This document shows, in pieces, positions 1 to 9,790 of a stretch of DNA of 64,000 bases; within the stretch, counting starts at the first letter, position 1, and each line of letters starts with the position of its first letter. The notes beneath the pieces are model-generated. The model ran no database searches. It was not told where the DNA came from and was given only the letters and a program-made list of their open reading frames with translations. The position numbers were made by a program, and so were the translations under genes. This DNA is from Sulfitobacter brevis (GTDB lineage Bacteria; Pseudomonadota; Alphaproteobacteria; Rhodobacterales; Rhodobacteraceae). The DNA lies in NCBI RefSeq assembly GCF_900112755.1, contig NZ_FOMW01000015.1, positions 20,504 through 84,503 on the forward strand, written 5' to 3'.

Positions 1-2
1 AT

Positions 3-782
3 GAAACCGCAAAACTTTCCCTCGCCCCGCTCGCGGTACAATGGGAGGCCGCCGCCGATACGGGCGTTAAATACATCCGTCTAGCTAAGGCATTCGCGGC
101 ATGTATTCATTCAGGCGCGTTTATGCCCGGGGGCCATCTGCCCAAAGAGACCGAGATATGTGCGGCGCTGCCTGTTGGACTGTCGACTGTGCAAAAGGCC
201 TTGGGCAAATTGGTCGATGAAGGGCTGATTGTCCGCCGCCGCAAGCTCGGGAGCTTCATTGCAGACCGAAACCATCAGGTGCCAGAGGTCCACGTCTACC
301 GTTTCCGTGACCCCGCCACCGGAGCGGAAATGATGCCTTTTACCCGCGTCGTCAGGGTACAACGTGTGCTTGCAGCCGAATACGGCGCACTGCTCACCGA
401 GTTCGAGGCGGAAGAGGTTATGCGTATCGACCGTCTCGTCTGGGTTGTCGGTGCATCCCCCGCCTACAGCTCGTTTTACATGCGATGCGAACATCACGTG
501 GCAGAAGGCGGCGCGAGTGCCGATACCTTCCATGGCGCGTCGTATCACAGGCTCCTTTGGGAGAGCTTCGGCATGCGCACAGCGACAGTGCGGCACAGCG
601 CGAGCGCAGATCTTTTGTCGCGACACGCCTGCGAACAGCTCGACCTTGCGGCGCCGCATGTGGGCATGATCTGGGATGCAAAAGAATTCGACCGCGATGG
701 TCAGTTGCTGATCATTCAGCGGTTCGAACTGCCACGGGGCCATCGCCCCATGGAGCTGGTTGAGGGCAAACATGGGACCTGA
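3..782 (+). CDS. GntR-family transcriptional regulator (5' end outside window)
   Basis: The frame is open back to the first bases of the window, so the gene begins upstream; the first in-window ATG (123) lies inside the DNA-binding domain and is not the real start. Visible residues form a winged helix (KYIRLAKAFAACIHSG, then GLSTVQKALGKLVDEGLIVRR) followed by a UTRA-like effector domain of about 150 residues, the HutC-type layout of GntR proteins. It lies 38 bp before a tctCBA set on the same strand and probably controls it in response to the imported carboxylate. The family call is secure; the ligand is unknown. Confidence 0.85.
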   Translation, partial: ETAKLSLAPLAVQWEAAADTGVKYIRLAKAFAACIHSGAFMPGGHLPKETEICAALPVGLSTVQKALGKLVDEGLIVRRRKLGSFIADRNHQVPEVHVYRFRDPATGAEMMPFTRVVRVQRVLAAEYGALLTEFEAEEVMRIDRLVWVVGASPAYSSFYMRCEHHVAEGGASADTFHGASYHRLLWESFGMRTATVRHSASADLLSRHACEQLDLAAPHVGMIWDAKEFDRDGQLLIIQRFELPRGHRPMELVEGKHGT

Positions 783-820
783 TTCCGGCAAAATAATCAA
801 ATGCAACAGTGGAGAATGAT

Positions 821-1759
821 ATGAAAAGTATAATTATGGTCGGCGCGTCTTTAGCGATATTTGCCAGCCCTGCGTTCGCAGAATGGAAGCCCGACGGCCC
901 CATTCGATTGTGGATCGGCTATGGGGCAGGGGGCGGCACTGACGTTCAAGGCCGGACACTCGCGAAAGAGATCGAAGCGCTGCGTGGCTGGAAGGTCATT
1001 CCAGAAAATAAAGCGGGTGACGACGGCACAGTGATGTCGGCACAGCTAAAGTCCGAAGCCCCAGACGGACAAACGCTCGGCTTTGCCATCACGACGACCT
1101 ACGATTTTGCACCAATGAATAGTGACAACCTCGCTCCCGAGGACTTCACCTATATCACGACCACCGCAGGCTCTCAGATGGCGGTGCTGGCAAGAGCCGA
1201 CAGTGGCTGGAATACGCTCGAAGACCTTCAGGCGGCCGCGAACGGCGGTGAGCAGATTGTCTGGGCCAACTGGGGAACGCAGGTCGAGGCGGGGGCCGAG
1301 TTGGTGGCGCGCGGTCTTGGCATCAGTGTGAACCATCTGCGAACGGAAGGTGGTAAGGGTGCGCTAAACGCCCTCGTTTCGATGGATGCGAATGTAGGCT
1401 GGGGCGGCGGTGTGCAAAAACCGTTGGTCGAGGCCGGCGTCTTGAAAATCCTCGCATCGGCCGAGACCGGCCCTGTGGCTCTCGATCCCGAAAAGCCGAC
1501 CCTGAAAGACATAGGGGTCGACCTGAATCTTGGGTATCAGTATATCATTACCGCCCCCGCAGGTATGCCAGAGGAGATCCGCGAAGAGATCGCTTCGGTG
1601 GTCGCCGAGATACTCGCCAATCCGGAAAGTGAAACCCGTCAGTTTATCGAGAAACAGTACCCGCCGGCACCGATCGTGACGCAAGGCGAGGCTCTGCGCA
1701 CTCAGATATTGTCCACTTATGATGCCAATATCGAGATGATGAAAGTTTTCGATAAATGA
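821..1759 (+). CDS. tctC: Tripartite tricarboxylate transporter substrate-binding protein (TctC type)
   Basis: Periplasmic receptor that would capture a carboxylate and deliver it to the TctAB membrane pair. Residues 1-20 are a Sec signal peptide ending at AFA-E; the mature start has the family hallmark GYGAGGGTD, which binds the carboxylate group. Length (312 aa) is normal. A GTG at 809 is in frame, but the GGAGA at 811-815 fits ATG 821, so 821 is chosen. The stop overlaps the tctB ATG (ATGA). The family is clear; the substrate (tricarboxylate, aromatic acid or other) cannot be read from sequence. Confidence 0.9.
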   Translation: MKSIIMVGASLAIFASPAFAEWKPDGPIRLWIGYGAGGGTDVQGRTLAKEIEALRGWKVIPENKAGDDGTVMSAQLKSEAPDGQTLGFAITTTYDFAPMNSDNLAPEDFTYITTTAGSQMAVLARADSGWNTLEDLQAAANGGEQIVWANWGTQVEAGAELVARGLGISVNHLRTEGGKGALNALVSMDANVGWGGGVQKPLVEAGVLKILASAETGPVALDPEKPTLKDIGVDLNLGYQYIITAPAGMPEEIREEIASVVAEILANPESETRQFIEKQYPPAPIVTQGEALRTQILSTYDANIEMMKVFDK

Positions 1760-2379
1760 GTGATGCTCCCGAGGAAATCACCAGCAGTTCGCACCAAAAT
1801 GGCCGTTGGAATTTGTGGGTAGGCTTCGGCACACTCGCGTTTGCAGCGCTGTGCCTGCTGGTCTGGTTTCCTCGGGACATTGGCAGTGGATTTATGCAGC
1901 AAAACCTCACCGGGCGCACAGTGCCCGGTGACAGCTTCTTCCCGATACTCCTCGTCGCATTGATGGTACCGCTCGCGGCGCTGTTAATCCTCAGCCAGCT
2001 TCGCGCAAAGCGCGGAACAGGTGGAGAACTGGTCGGGCATATCAGTCTTGAAAATCTCGCTTTTCTCGGGCGATGCTTAATCCTTACGGGCGCCAGCCTG
2101 CTGGTAATGAACATAGTGGGGCCATCTTTAATCTGGCTGACCAACATGACCGGACTAACCACATTGAGTGGCTACCGCGCTGCTTCGGCGAGCTTTCCCT
2201 TTGACGTCTCCGGCTATTTTTTCGGCGCCACGCTTTTGACATGCGGCCTCATCCGAATAACCCGCCACAGGCTGCGCCCATCTGATCTATTGATCGGAGC
2301 GGCCACTGCTGCGGTACTCATTCTGATTTTCGATGGCTTGCTTAACAATATTCAGCTGCCCCCGAACGCTGACCTTTAG
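1756..2379 (+). CDS. tctB: Tripartite tricarboxylate transporter small membrane subunit (TctB type)
   Basis: Small integral membrane subunit of the TTT transporter, 207 aa. Four hydrophobic segments are visible (about residues 18-36, 58-74, 95-115 and 155-200, the last region long enough for two). TctB proteins are poorly conserved, so the call rests mainly on size, membrane pattern and position: it overlaps tctC by 4 bp and ends 9 bp before tctA. No unusual feature. Confidence 0.85.
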   Translation: MSDAPEEITSSSHQNGRWNLWVGFGTLAFAALCLLVWFPRDIGSGFMQQNLTGRTVPGDSFFPILLVALMVPLAALLILSQLRAKRGTGGELVGHISLENLAFLGRCLILTGASLLVMNIVGPSLIWLTNMTGLTTLSGYRAASASFPFDVSGYFFGATLLTCGLIRITRHRLRPSDLLIGAATAAVLILIFDGLLNNIQLPPNADL

Positions 2380-2388
2380 GAACCTTCC

Positions 2389-3966
2389 ATGGATCTTCTT
2401 CTGCAATACATTGGGCTCGGCGTCAGCTCTGTCTTCTACGGTGCTCAGGGTGTGTTGCAGCTGATGCCTGTGTTGATGGTGTTGATCGGCGTATTGGTTG
2501 GCATACTCATTGGCGCAGTTCCCGGCATGTCCGGTCCTTTTGCGATGGCGATTGCACTGCCGATCCTCGTCTCGATTTTTGGTTACGGCAATGATGCCCT
2601 GTATCCGGTCCTCGGCTGTCTGCTTGGCATCATGAAGGGCGCGACTGTTGGCGGGGCCGTACCTGCCATTCTTTTCAAAACGCCCGGAACGCCCGATGCA
2701 TTTCTGACTACGCTTGACGGGTATCCAATGGCGCGCAAGGGGCAGGGGCGCAAAGCAATCCAGACCGCGCATTTTGCCTCGGTTATGGGAGACAACTTTT
2801 CAGATATTGTGCTGTTCATCGCAGCCCCGACAATCGCCGTCGCTGTCGAGCGGATTCTTGGTCTCCCTGAAAAATCAGCACTGATCATCTTGTCGCTTTG
2901 CTTCATGGCGGCCGTGGTCGGAAAGGCCCCGTTAAAGGGTCTCCTGGGCGGATTGCTGGGTATGTTTGTGTCGCTGATTGGTTCAACGATGTCAGGCAAC
3001 GGGCCCCGACTGACCTTTGGCCTTCCTGAGTTGGGTAACGGCTTGCCTTTGACATCTGCTGTGCTCGGCGTGTTGGTGATTTCCGAAGTGCTGATGTCTA
3101 TTGAGGAGATGCACGCGGCCCCAAGCTCTGAGGATACAACCCGTGAAGCACCTGAGATGGGTCCGCCGCTTTCATGGGCCGAACGTGCGCGCATGCTACC
3201 CGGTATTCTACGGGCCGCCGCGATTGGCACCGCCATTGGGGCGCTGCCCGGGATCGGCACGACGACCGCCGCCACGCTCAGCTATGACACCGCCAAGCGC
3301 CGCTCGGCCACACCCGAAGCCTTTGGGCGCGGCACGCCTGAAGGCGTGGTTGCAACAGAAGCTGCGAACTCGGCTGTCTCTGGGGCCAACCTGATCCCGG
3401 TGATGAGCCTCGGCATCCCCGGCAATTTTGCGGCAGTGTTCATCATTCTTGCGGTCGAAACCATCGGGGACTTCTCCTTTGGGCCTCAGGTGTTCCAATT
3501 TACGCCCATCAAAGAGATCGAGGGTTTTGGCACCATTCTTAATGCTAACCTCGTGCTGGCCTTCGGTATCTTTACGATGATGGTGGTCGCCAACTTTTTT
3601 AACTGGACGTTGGGCGGACTTCTGATGGGCTTTCTCGGTCACCTTGTTCGCATCCCCAAGGCAGTCATCTTGCCGGTTATCATGACTGTTTCGCTGACGG
3701 CGGCCTATGTGCAGGACGGCGGTTACTTGGGGCTGTTGACTGCGGGTGTCTTCGCAATGATCGGATACGGGCTGCGGCGATTGGAGATTTCGATCCTGCC
3801 TTTCGTCATCGGGTTCTTATTAGCCCCCACTTTGGAAGGTCTGGTGCGCGGCGCATTCACTGCGTCCGGTGGTGATGCATTCTTCCTGCTGAAGTCTCCT
3901 ATCGCGATCGCGATGCTTTTGATGTCGCTGCTGCTCTTGGCTCGGATGTTCAGGCAGTCACGATGA
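2389..3966 (+). CDS. tctA: Tripartite tricarboxylate transporter large permease (TctA type)
   Basis: Large permease (525 aa, about 12 membrane segments) expected to use an ion gradient to move the carboxylate delivered by TctC. Family signatures are present: GAVPGMSGPFAMAIALP near residues 44-60, ALPGIGTTTAATLSYDTAKR around 285-303 and EAANSAVSGANLIPVMSLGIPG around 322-343. These glycine/proline stretches mark the two inverted repeats of TctA. Last gene of the regulator-tctC-tctB-tctA unit; no terminator is obvious after it. Confidence 0.92.
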   Translation: MDLLLQYIGLGVSSVFYGAQGVLQLMPVLMVLIGVLVGILIGAVPGMSGPFAMAIALPILVSIFGYGNDALYPVLGCLLGIMKGATVGGAVPAILFKTPGTPDAFLTTLDGYPMARKGQGRKAIQTAHFASVMGDNFSDIVLFIAAPTIAVAVERILGLPEKSALIILSLCFMAAVVGKAPLKGLLGGLLGMFVSLIGSTMSGNGPRLTFGLPELGNGLPLTSAVLGVLVISEVLMSIEEMHAAPSSEDTTREAPEMGPPLSWAERARMLPGILRAAAIGTAIGALPGIGTTTAATLSYDTAKRRSATPEAFGRGTPEGVVATEAANSAVSGANLIPVMSLGIPGNFAAVFIILAVETIGDFSFGPQVFQFTPIKEIEGFGTILNANLVLAFGIFTMMVVANFFNWTLGGLLMGFLGHLVRIPKAVILPVIMTVSLTAAYVQDGGYLGLLTAGVFAMIGYGLRRLEISILPFVIGFLLAPTLEGLVRGAFTASGGDAFFLLKSPIAIAMLLMSLLLLARMFRQSR

Positions 3967-4343
3967 AGGGCTCATTCTGCTTTGTCAGCACCCGACACCG
4001 CTTTCGACTCTAAACAGTTGACAGCGCAGCCCATCGTAATCGTTGTAAAAACTGAGAATGCAGCGATCTGCTTCCATTGATGGACCAGCGTCGCCCCCTT
4101 CGGGCTGCAATCAGGGGTAGGCTGCTTTTCTTTCGACAACGTTTCTCTCCACCGTGGTGCAGATCAGAAGATAGTAAATCGGTGCATATGTCAGGGGCCA
4201 GTCTCTGGGGTCACCTCAACAGTCCGGTTTGGGCTAGAAAGCTTTCGAGGTAGCCGCTTGAGCCGGACCCGTTTCGTATCTGCAGATAGATACGTACCGT
4301 AATCCCATGCACGGGCTGCGGTGTTGTCCAATTGAGAATAATG
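3967..4343. other. Intergenic stretch without a recognised gene
   Basis: 377 bp between the convergent tctA and LysR genes. No open frame of meaningful length, no clear hairpin with a T-tract and no recognisable transposase piece. It may hold weak termination signals for both units, but none can be pointed out with confidence. Confidence 0.4.
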
Positions 4344-5261
4344 TCAGGCAGGCTGAGCTAGGAGTTTGGCCTGCTTTTCAAATTCCGAAAGCAGCAGGCG
4401 GGTTGCCGGTAGAAAATTTCGGTTTCTGCGACGTGCCAGCAAAATCTCGCGTTGCCAATGGGCTGTATCTAGAGGGATAGGTAAAATCAGACGGTGTTTT
4501 TCTTCGAGAGAGAAAATGACGCGGCTCATCATGGAGAGATAGTTTTCTTCAGCAACCATGGTTTTCAGTGTGTGGACTGAATTTGTCGTGACGAACGGGA
4601 CCGGTGGTTCCAGCCCGGCGCGGCGAAACAAATTGTTAAACCCTAGCCAAATAGCATTGCCTTTTTCCGGCAGGATCCACCGATGCTTTTTCAGTTCGCT
4701 TAGGCTCAGCTCGGGTTTTGAATGGATGGGGTGATTGGGACCCGCGACAACACAGACCTGTTCGTGGCCAATGGGGGCCGTCAGAACGCCTTCTGGAATA
4801 TCAGACTGAACCTGACCGATGATGGCAAAATCGACGCTGCTGTTGGCAACCAAATCAAGCATTTGGTTGCCAGCGCCTTCGATCACTTGCACCTGTATAT
4901 CTGGGGCGACCCAGTAAAGTTCCGCCAGCGCAAGTTTGAGTAAGCTGGAAATAGCACTCGGTACCAGGCCCACTCGCACAAGCCCTGTTGCGGCGCCATT
5001 CATCATTCGGAGTTCCTCGGCGAGCCGGATGTTCTCAAACTCGATCAACTCGGCATGTTTCTGAACCAGATAGCCAAACTCGGTGAGGGCCATGCCGCCA
5101 GGGTGTCTGTCGAAAAGACGCACCGCAAGCGTCTCCTCAAGACGTTTTAGGGATCGGCTCAGTGCAGGTTGGGTCATTCCGATCGTTTGAGCGGCCGCAT
5201 TGATCGTTCCGCACCGCGCGATGGCCAGAAATACACGCAGCTCTCTGTGATTAATGTACAT
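4344..5261 (-). CDS. LysR-family transcriptional regulator
   Basis: 305 aa with an N-terminal winged helix-turn-helix (HRELRVFLAIARCGTINAAA, then MTQPALSRSLKRLE, residues 5-45) and a C-terminal LysR substrate-binding fold. It is divergent from the hydrolase/TAXI-TRAP set at 5352, with only 90 bp between the two starts. That is the classic arrangement in which a LysR protein controls itself and the neighbouring operon. The likely inducer is the compound imported by the TRAP system; its identity is not deducible. Confidence 0.9.
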   Translation of the reverse strand: MYINHRELRVFLAIARCGTINAAAQTIGMTQPALSRSLKRLEETLAVRLFDRHPGGMALTEFGYLVQKHAELIEFENIRLAEELRMMNGAATGLVRVGLVPSAISSLLKLALAELYWVAPDIQVQVIEGAGNQMLDLVANSSVDFAIIGQVQSDIPEGVLTAPIGHEQVCVVAGPNHPIHSKPELSLSELKKHRWILPEKGNAIWLGFNNLFRRAGLEPPVPFVTTNSVHTLKTMVAEENYLSMMSRVIFSLEEKHRLILPIPLDTAHWQREILLARRRNRNFLPATRLLLSEFEKQAKLLAQPA

Positions 5262-5351
5262 GCATAAATGTTATAGCAGATTACCTAGTTTGCAATAGCC
5301 AAGTCCACTGCCATTTCGTTCCATGGGCGGTGTAAAGTTGGGAAAATAGCC

Positions 5352-6251
5352 TTGAAAAATTCTGCCGAAGGAGCGACGACCAAGGTTTATCGTGACTATA
5401 GTCAAGCAGATCTTGACCGTGCGTATAACCAGAATGAATGGGCGGACAACGCTCAGGAGATGTTCGACAGGTGGGCTCTAGGGGGTAGGGCATGTCGAAC
5501 CAACAACAACAACTATACCACACAACCCTACGGGGACGGACCGAATGAATGGCTGGATGTGTTCCATGCGGGGGGTAAAACTGTCCATTTTCACATCCAC
5601 GGTGGCGCATGGCGATATCAATCGAAGGACGGATGCAGTTTCATCGCAAAGGCGATGCAGGCGATTGAAGTGCCGTTCGTCGTTCCCGATTTTGGCAGCC
5701 TCCCGCAAACGCGGATGCCCGATGTTTTGAAACAGATCGCAAGCGCTTTGATATGGACATATGAAACCTACGTTCAAACAGGCAAGGCCGAACGTCTGGT
5801 GGTTTCGGGCCATTCATCCGGGGCCCATATGGCCGCGCTGCTGGCATCATACGATTTTGGGGATGCGCTGCCGCTCTCCTGTATACGCGCCATCGTATGC
5901 ATAAGTGGTGCCTATGATTTAGAACCGGTCCTGCTGAGTGCCCGCCGTCAATATATTGACCTCACGCAGCAGGAGGCCAACCAGCTTAGCCCCATCGCGC
6001 GCATTGATCAGATGAACGCGCCGATACATCTTTTTTATGGAGAGAACGATTCTCCAGAGTTTAAACGTCAGTCGCTTGAGTTCGCGCAGGCTTTGAAATT
6101 GCGCAAAATGCTCGTGGCATGTCGACTGGTTGCTGGACGTAACCATTTTGAAATTGCCGACGATTTAGGGGATTTAGGCTCGACTGTCGGTGCCTACATA
6201 TCGTCATTACTAACAGGACCAGCCAAGAAAGACGGAGCGCTGCACGTCTGA
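5352..6251 (+). CDS. Alpha/beta hydrolase, arylformamidase/carboxylesterase-like
   Basis: 299 aa. The oxyanion-hole motif HIHGGAW (about residue 76) and nucleophile elbow GHSSG (about 153-157, Ser as nucleophile) are present, with a likely catalytic Asp in GENDSPEF and His in GRNHFE. The pattern resembles kynurenine formamidase-like esterases of the alpha/beta hydrolase fold. No signal peptide, so it is cytoplasmic. The TTG at 5352 is the only start that keeps the N-terminal YRDYSQADLDRAY segment typical of these formamidase-like proteins. It precedes a TAXI-TRAP transporter by 57 bp and probably hydrolyses the imported amide or ester; the true substrate is unknown. Confidence 0.8.
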   Translation: MKNSAEGATTKVYRDYSQADLDRAYNQNEWADNAQEMFDRWALGGRACRTNNNNYTTQPYGDGPNEWLDVFHAGGKTVHFHIHGGAWRYQSKDGCSFIAKAMQAIEVPFVVPDFGSLPQTRMPDVLKQIASALIWTYETYVQTGKAERLVVSGHSSGAHMAALLASYDFGDALPLSCIRAIVCISGAYDLEPVLLSARRQYIDLTQQEANQLSPIARIDQMNAPIHLFYGENDSPEFKRQSLEFAQALKLRKMLVACRLVAGRNHFEIADDLGDLGSTVGAYISSLLTGPAKKDGALHV

Positions 6252-6308
6252 GAGGCAATCGATTAACTCTTTGGCAACAAAACAGATTATAGACGCAAAG
6301 GATACAAT

Positions 6309-7262
6309 ATGAGACTTTTTCTAGCTGCCGCGGCCATCGCCCTGTGTGGGACCAATGCACTGGCCCAAAACGGACCCGTTGCAATTGGCACCTTACCGCA
6401 AGGATCGCTGGGCTATTCCATTGCCGCCGCTGTCGCGCAGGTCGCCACAGCAAAAACCGAAATTGACGTGCGGGCGGTCGGGCAGGGTGGATCGTCGGTT
6501 TACATCCCGGCTTTGAACCAAGGGGCGATCGACTTTGCGACGTCAAATATCTTCGAAGCGGTCTTTGCCACGCAGGGAAGCGGCAATTTTGACGGCTCGG
6601 CTAACCCCAATATCCGTGTGGCAGCAATGCTGCAGCCCTTCGAAGTCGGTATGATGGTTGCCGCCGACAGTGACATCCACGCCCTTTCAGATCTGAAAGG
6701 AAAGCCTTTCCCCGTTGGATATATCCGCCAGCGACTTGTCGGTGTTATGCAAGAAGCCGTCTTAGAGGCGGCGGGGCTGAGCGTAGACGACGTTGACGGC
6801 GTTCCGGTGCCTAACTTTGTTGAGGGTGCCAAACTGCTGGCCCAAGGAACAGTAGTGGGGGTGATGCTGGCACCGGGATCCGGTGTGGTGAAGCAAACGA
6901 TGAGCCAGCTTCCTGTGCGGTTTATCTCCGTGATCGATGGTGATGACGCGGCCGCTGCTGTCGCGAAAAGCCTGCCAGGATCATATGTGGGCCGTGTCGA
7001 ACCATCGGACCGGCTCCCCGAGATCACTGAACCTGTCGATCTTATCGGCTATCAGTATGCACTGTTAACGCACGCCGATGCCGACGAGGATATGGTCTAC
7101 GCGCTGGTCAAAGCACTGCACGAGAACAAAGCCGCCCTGATCGAATCCCATGGGTCGTTCCGCCGGTTCGATCCTGCTGCAATGGCCACGCAAGTCGACG
7201 GTGCGACGTTTCATGGCGGTGCGGAGCGGTTCTATCGCGAGACCGGTATCTGGTCGGAATAA
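6309..7262 (+). CDS. TAXI-family TRAP transporter solute-binding protein (first)
   Basis: 317 aa exported receptor: signal peptide MRLFLAAAAIALCGTNALAQ, then a TAXI-type (NMT1-like) periplasmic binding fold with IGTLPQGSLGYSIAAAVAQV near the mature start. An RBS (AAAGGA, 6297-6302) precedes ATG 6309. It delivers ligand to the fused membrane subunit encoded 67 bp downstream. The cluster has its own LysR regulator and hydrolase. TAXI systems often carry dicarboxylates or amino acids; this ligand is unassigned. Confidence 0.88.
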   Translation: MRLFLAAAAIALCGTNALAQNGPVAIGTLPQGSLGYSIAAAVAQVATAKTEIDVRAVGQGGSSVYIPALNQGAIDFATSNIFEAVFATQGSGNFDGSANPNIRVAAMLQPFEVGMMVAADSDIHALSDLKGKPFPVGYIRQRLVGVMQEAVLEAAGLSVDDVDGVPVPNFVEGAKLLAQGTVVGVMLAPGSGVVKQTMSQLPVRFISVIDGDDAAAAVAKSLPGSYVGRVEPSDRLPEITEPVDLIGYQYALLTHADADEDMVYALVKALHENKAALIESHGSFRRFDPAAMATQVDGATFHGGAERFYRETGIWSE

Positions 7263-7329
7263 TAGGTGGTGGTGTGGCAATCTCTGGCGTTCCCTATATT
7301 TTTGAACCGAGCTGCAGGGAGGCGTAATA

Positions 7330-9186
7330 GTGAGTGAGGCTCAAAGGGTTATTGGCAAGCGAACGGCGCAACCCAGTATCGAACCAAGCATTGGTGCGTC
7401 AAGAGAGACGATGGCGCGCCTTATCGCCTTGGCCCTTGTCGCGGTTGCGATTGCTTGGGCGGTGGGGCTTCACCGCGAGTTAAGGCTTTCGATCTATACA
7501 GAACAATTTCTGGCGCTCTCATTGGCGCTGGCGGTTGCACATGTTTTTCTGGCGCGTCCTTGGGGCAGGTTTGGCCGAATTGGCCAAGCTGTCGATATAG
7601 GTCTTGCGGCTATCGCTCTTGTCGGAGGAGTCTGGCTGGCTCTGGAATACCCGGGTCTGTCGCTGGCTTCCGCGATTGACCCGTCACAGGCCCTGCCTGT
7701 CGCGCTTGCGCTTTTGATAACCGTAATGCTTGCACTTGTGCGGGCGGCGGGCTGGCCCATTACCATCGTCGTGCTGGCTTTTGCTGCTTACGGGATTTGG
7801 GGCTCTGCTTTGCCGGGCCGTTTTCAGGCATTGCCGATCGCCCCCGAACGGCTGGCCGCGCAACTGGCGCTTGATACGGGCGGGATGCTTGGCACCCCTC
7901 TGAAAATCGCTGCGACAATCGTCGTGATTTTTGTCGCCTTCGGGCGCTTGCTGGAGCATTTGGGCGGGGCACGTTTTTTCACCGATCTGGCAACTGCGGC
8001 GATGGGCGGATATCGCGGCGGCGCGGCTAAGATTGCGCTGATCGCTTCCGCACTCTTTGGCTCGATTTCGGGCAGCGCTGTATCAAATGTGGCGACCACA
8101 GGTGTGATTACAATTCCACTAATGCGAAAGGCTGGATTTAAGGCCAGCACCGCTGGCGGGATCGAAGCCATGGCCTCGACAGGGGGGCAGCTGACACCAC
8201 CGGTCATGGGTGCCGCCGCTTTCCTAATGGCCGAGTTTTTGGACATTCCCTATTCGGCTGTGGTGCTGGCAGCCCTGATCCCCGCGATTTTGTTCTATAT
8301 CGCATTGTTTTTGCAAATTGATCTGGTCGCCGGACGGGACGGTATTTGTGGCGTTGACCCAGCCGAGCGTCCTGAGGCTGGTCCAGTCTTGCGTGCGGGT
8401 TGGGCCTACATATTACCGTTTGTCGCTTTACTTTGGGGGCTTTTCTCGTGGAACTGGCAACCGGATACTGCAGGTTTGGCAGCCTGCGGTGTTTTGCTGG
8501 TGGTAGTCTTGTTCATGCCATCGGTACGGGGTGGGCTGGCCCCAAGACGGCTGTTGGGCGCGCTCGCGGGAGCGGGGACCGCGCTGGCTCAGATTTTGAT
8601 AATCACCGCCGCTGCGGGCATAGTGATCGGTGTTTTAAACGAGACCGGCTTGGGTTTTGGCCTTACGACATATCTGGTGGGATTTGCTGCCGACCAGATT
8701 CTTGTGCTTCTGATCCTCGGGGCTGCAATATCTATTGTGCTTGGCATGGGAATGCCAACCGTAGCGGTCTACGTTTTGCTCGCCGCACTGGTTGCTCCGG
8801 CGATTGTACGCTTTGGTCTTGATGAAACGGCGACCCATCTTTTTGTACTTTATTTCGGCATGTTGAGTATGGTGACACCGCCGGTTGCAATCGCTGCATT
8901 TGCTGCGGCGACCTTGGCAGGCGCTGGCCCGATGTCCACCGCGCTAGAAGCCATGCGTTTTGGCTGGCCTGCGTTCATCTTGCCGTTCGCGTTTGTCTAC
9001 AACCCCGCGCTGATTCTAAAAGGCTCGGCCGGCGAAATCATTTTGGCGGTATTACTGGCGATTATCGGCATCGTTTGCGGCACCGCGGCTATGTGTGGCT
9101 GGTTCGGCAGGCCGCTTCGCAATTTCGAGCGCATTCTTGGTGCCTTGATCGGCGGTCTGGCAATATTGTGGCCAGTGTTCTTATAG
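7330..9186 (+). CDS. TRAP transporter fused permease (DctQM type, first)
   Basis: 618 aa polytopic membrane protein combining the small (Q) and large (M) TRAP subunits, as is normal for TAXI systems. The M-domain signatures are visible: FGSISGSAVSNVATTGVITIP (about 238-258) and a second inverted-repeat counterpart, LGMGMPTVAVYVLLAALVAPA (about 474-494), plus STGGQLTPPVMGAAAF. GTG 7330 follows a GGGAGG at 7317-7322. It works with the receptor at 6309 as a sodium-coupled importer. Confidence 0.9.
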   Translation: MSEAQRVIGKRTAQPSIEPSIGASRETMARLIALALVAVAIAWAVGLHRELRLSIYTEQFLALSLALAVAHVFLARPWGRFGRIGQAVDIGLAAIALVGGVWLALEYPGLSLASAIDPSQALPVALALLITVMLALVRAAGWPITIVVLAFAAYGIWGSALPGRFQALPIAPERLAAQLALDTGGMLGTPLKIAATIVVIFVAFGRLLEHLGGARFFTDLATAAMGGYRGGAAKIALIASALFGSISGSAVSNVATTGVITIPLMRKAGFKASTAGGIEAMASTGGQLTPPVMGAAAFLMAEFLDIPYSAVVLAALIPAILFYIALFLQIDLVAGRDGICGVDPAERPEAGPVLRAGWAYILPFVALLWGLFSWNWQPDTAGLAACGVLLVVVLFMPSVRGGLAPRRLLGALAGAGTALAQILIITAAAGIVIGVLNETGLGFGLTTYLVGFAADQILVLLILGAAISIVLGMGMPTVAVYVLLAALVAPAIVRFGLDETATHLFVLYFGMLSMVTPPVAIAAFAAATLAGAGPMSTALEAMRFGWPAFILPFAFVYNPALILKGSAGEIILAVLLAIIGIVCGTAAMCGWFGRPLRNFERILGALIGGLAILWPVFL

Positions 9187-9752
9187 TGGCATCTGTGCCG
9201 CTGGCGATGTAATCGGCCGCGACTAGTTCGTCTATAAGGCAGCCTTCGGCGCAAAACTGGCCGTGAAAAACGCGGTTCTGGACGGCCTTGGTGCAAGGAT
9301 CGCCCCTGCGCTGATCTCGAGGTGGTCTGTACTTTTCAAGAAGCTGTAAAAGTGCCGTTGTCGCGGGGCGGTTCGACATCGTGAAGGCAGGGTCGATCGC
9401 GCGAGCGGGTTACCGCGACTATATGACCGTGGCGCAGACGTGGGAAATGCCGCGCCTGACGACAAGGCGTGACGGACTTCCCTTCGAGGGCCCCTTCTTG
9501 CTAATTGACCGCGGACTTTGGCTGAACTGCGAAACCCAGTGACCCTACGTTTGAAGCAGGGCCAAGGCATCAGGTCTTTGCTGATTCGACGTAGGTTACT
9601 GTAAATTAATCAAATTTTTTGACGTAGACCACCTGGGCGGCTCTGCCGACACTTGTGCGCTTCCGCGATGGACTGCGCAAAGGTTATAGCAATGCCGAGC
9701 GCGAATACGCGCTTCCCATCGCAATTACTTGCCTTTCACGCAAAATGGCCGT
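9187..9752. other. Intergenic stretch with a possible degraded coding remnant
   Basis: No credible intact gene. On the plus strand, 9345-9542 is open and reads through GRFDIVKAGSIARAGYRD and FLLIDRGLWLNCETQ before a stop. The composition looks protein-like, so it may be the C-terminal scrap of a lost gene. I do not recognise the family, and there is no start or RBS for it. Confidence 0.35.
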
Positions 9753-9781
9753 TTGACATTATTCAACATTTAAAAGATAGT
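9753..9781 (+). promoter_or_regulatory. Candidate promoter of the IclR-led operon
   Basis: A perfect -35-like TTGACA (9753-9758) is followed 17 bp later by GATAGT (9776-9781, 4 of 6 matches to TATAAT). ATG 9791 lies about ten bases downstream, so transcripts would be nearly leaderless for iclR. Motif match only. Confidence 0.35.
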
Positions 9782-9790
9782 TGCGGTATT

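Noticed and set aside
111..806. Long minus-strand open frame over the GntR gene
   Set aside because: Antisense shadow of a clear GntR protein; several similar antisense frames (for example 40154-41074, 42819-43679, 45023-45886) are rejected for the same reason.
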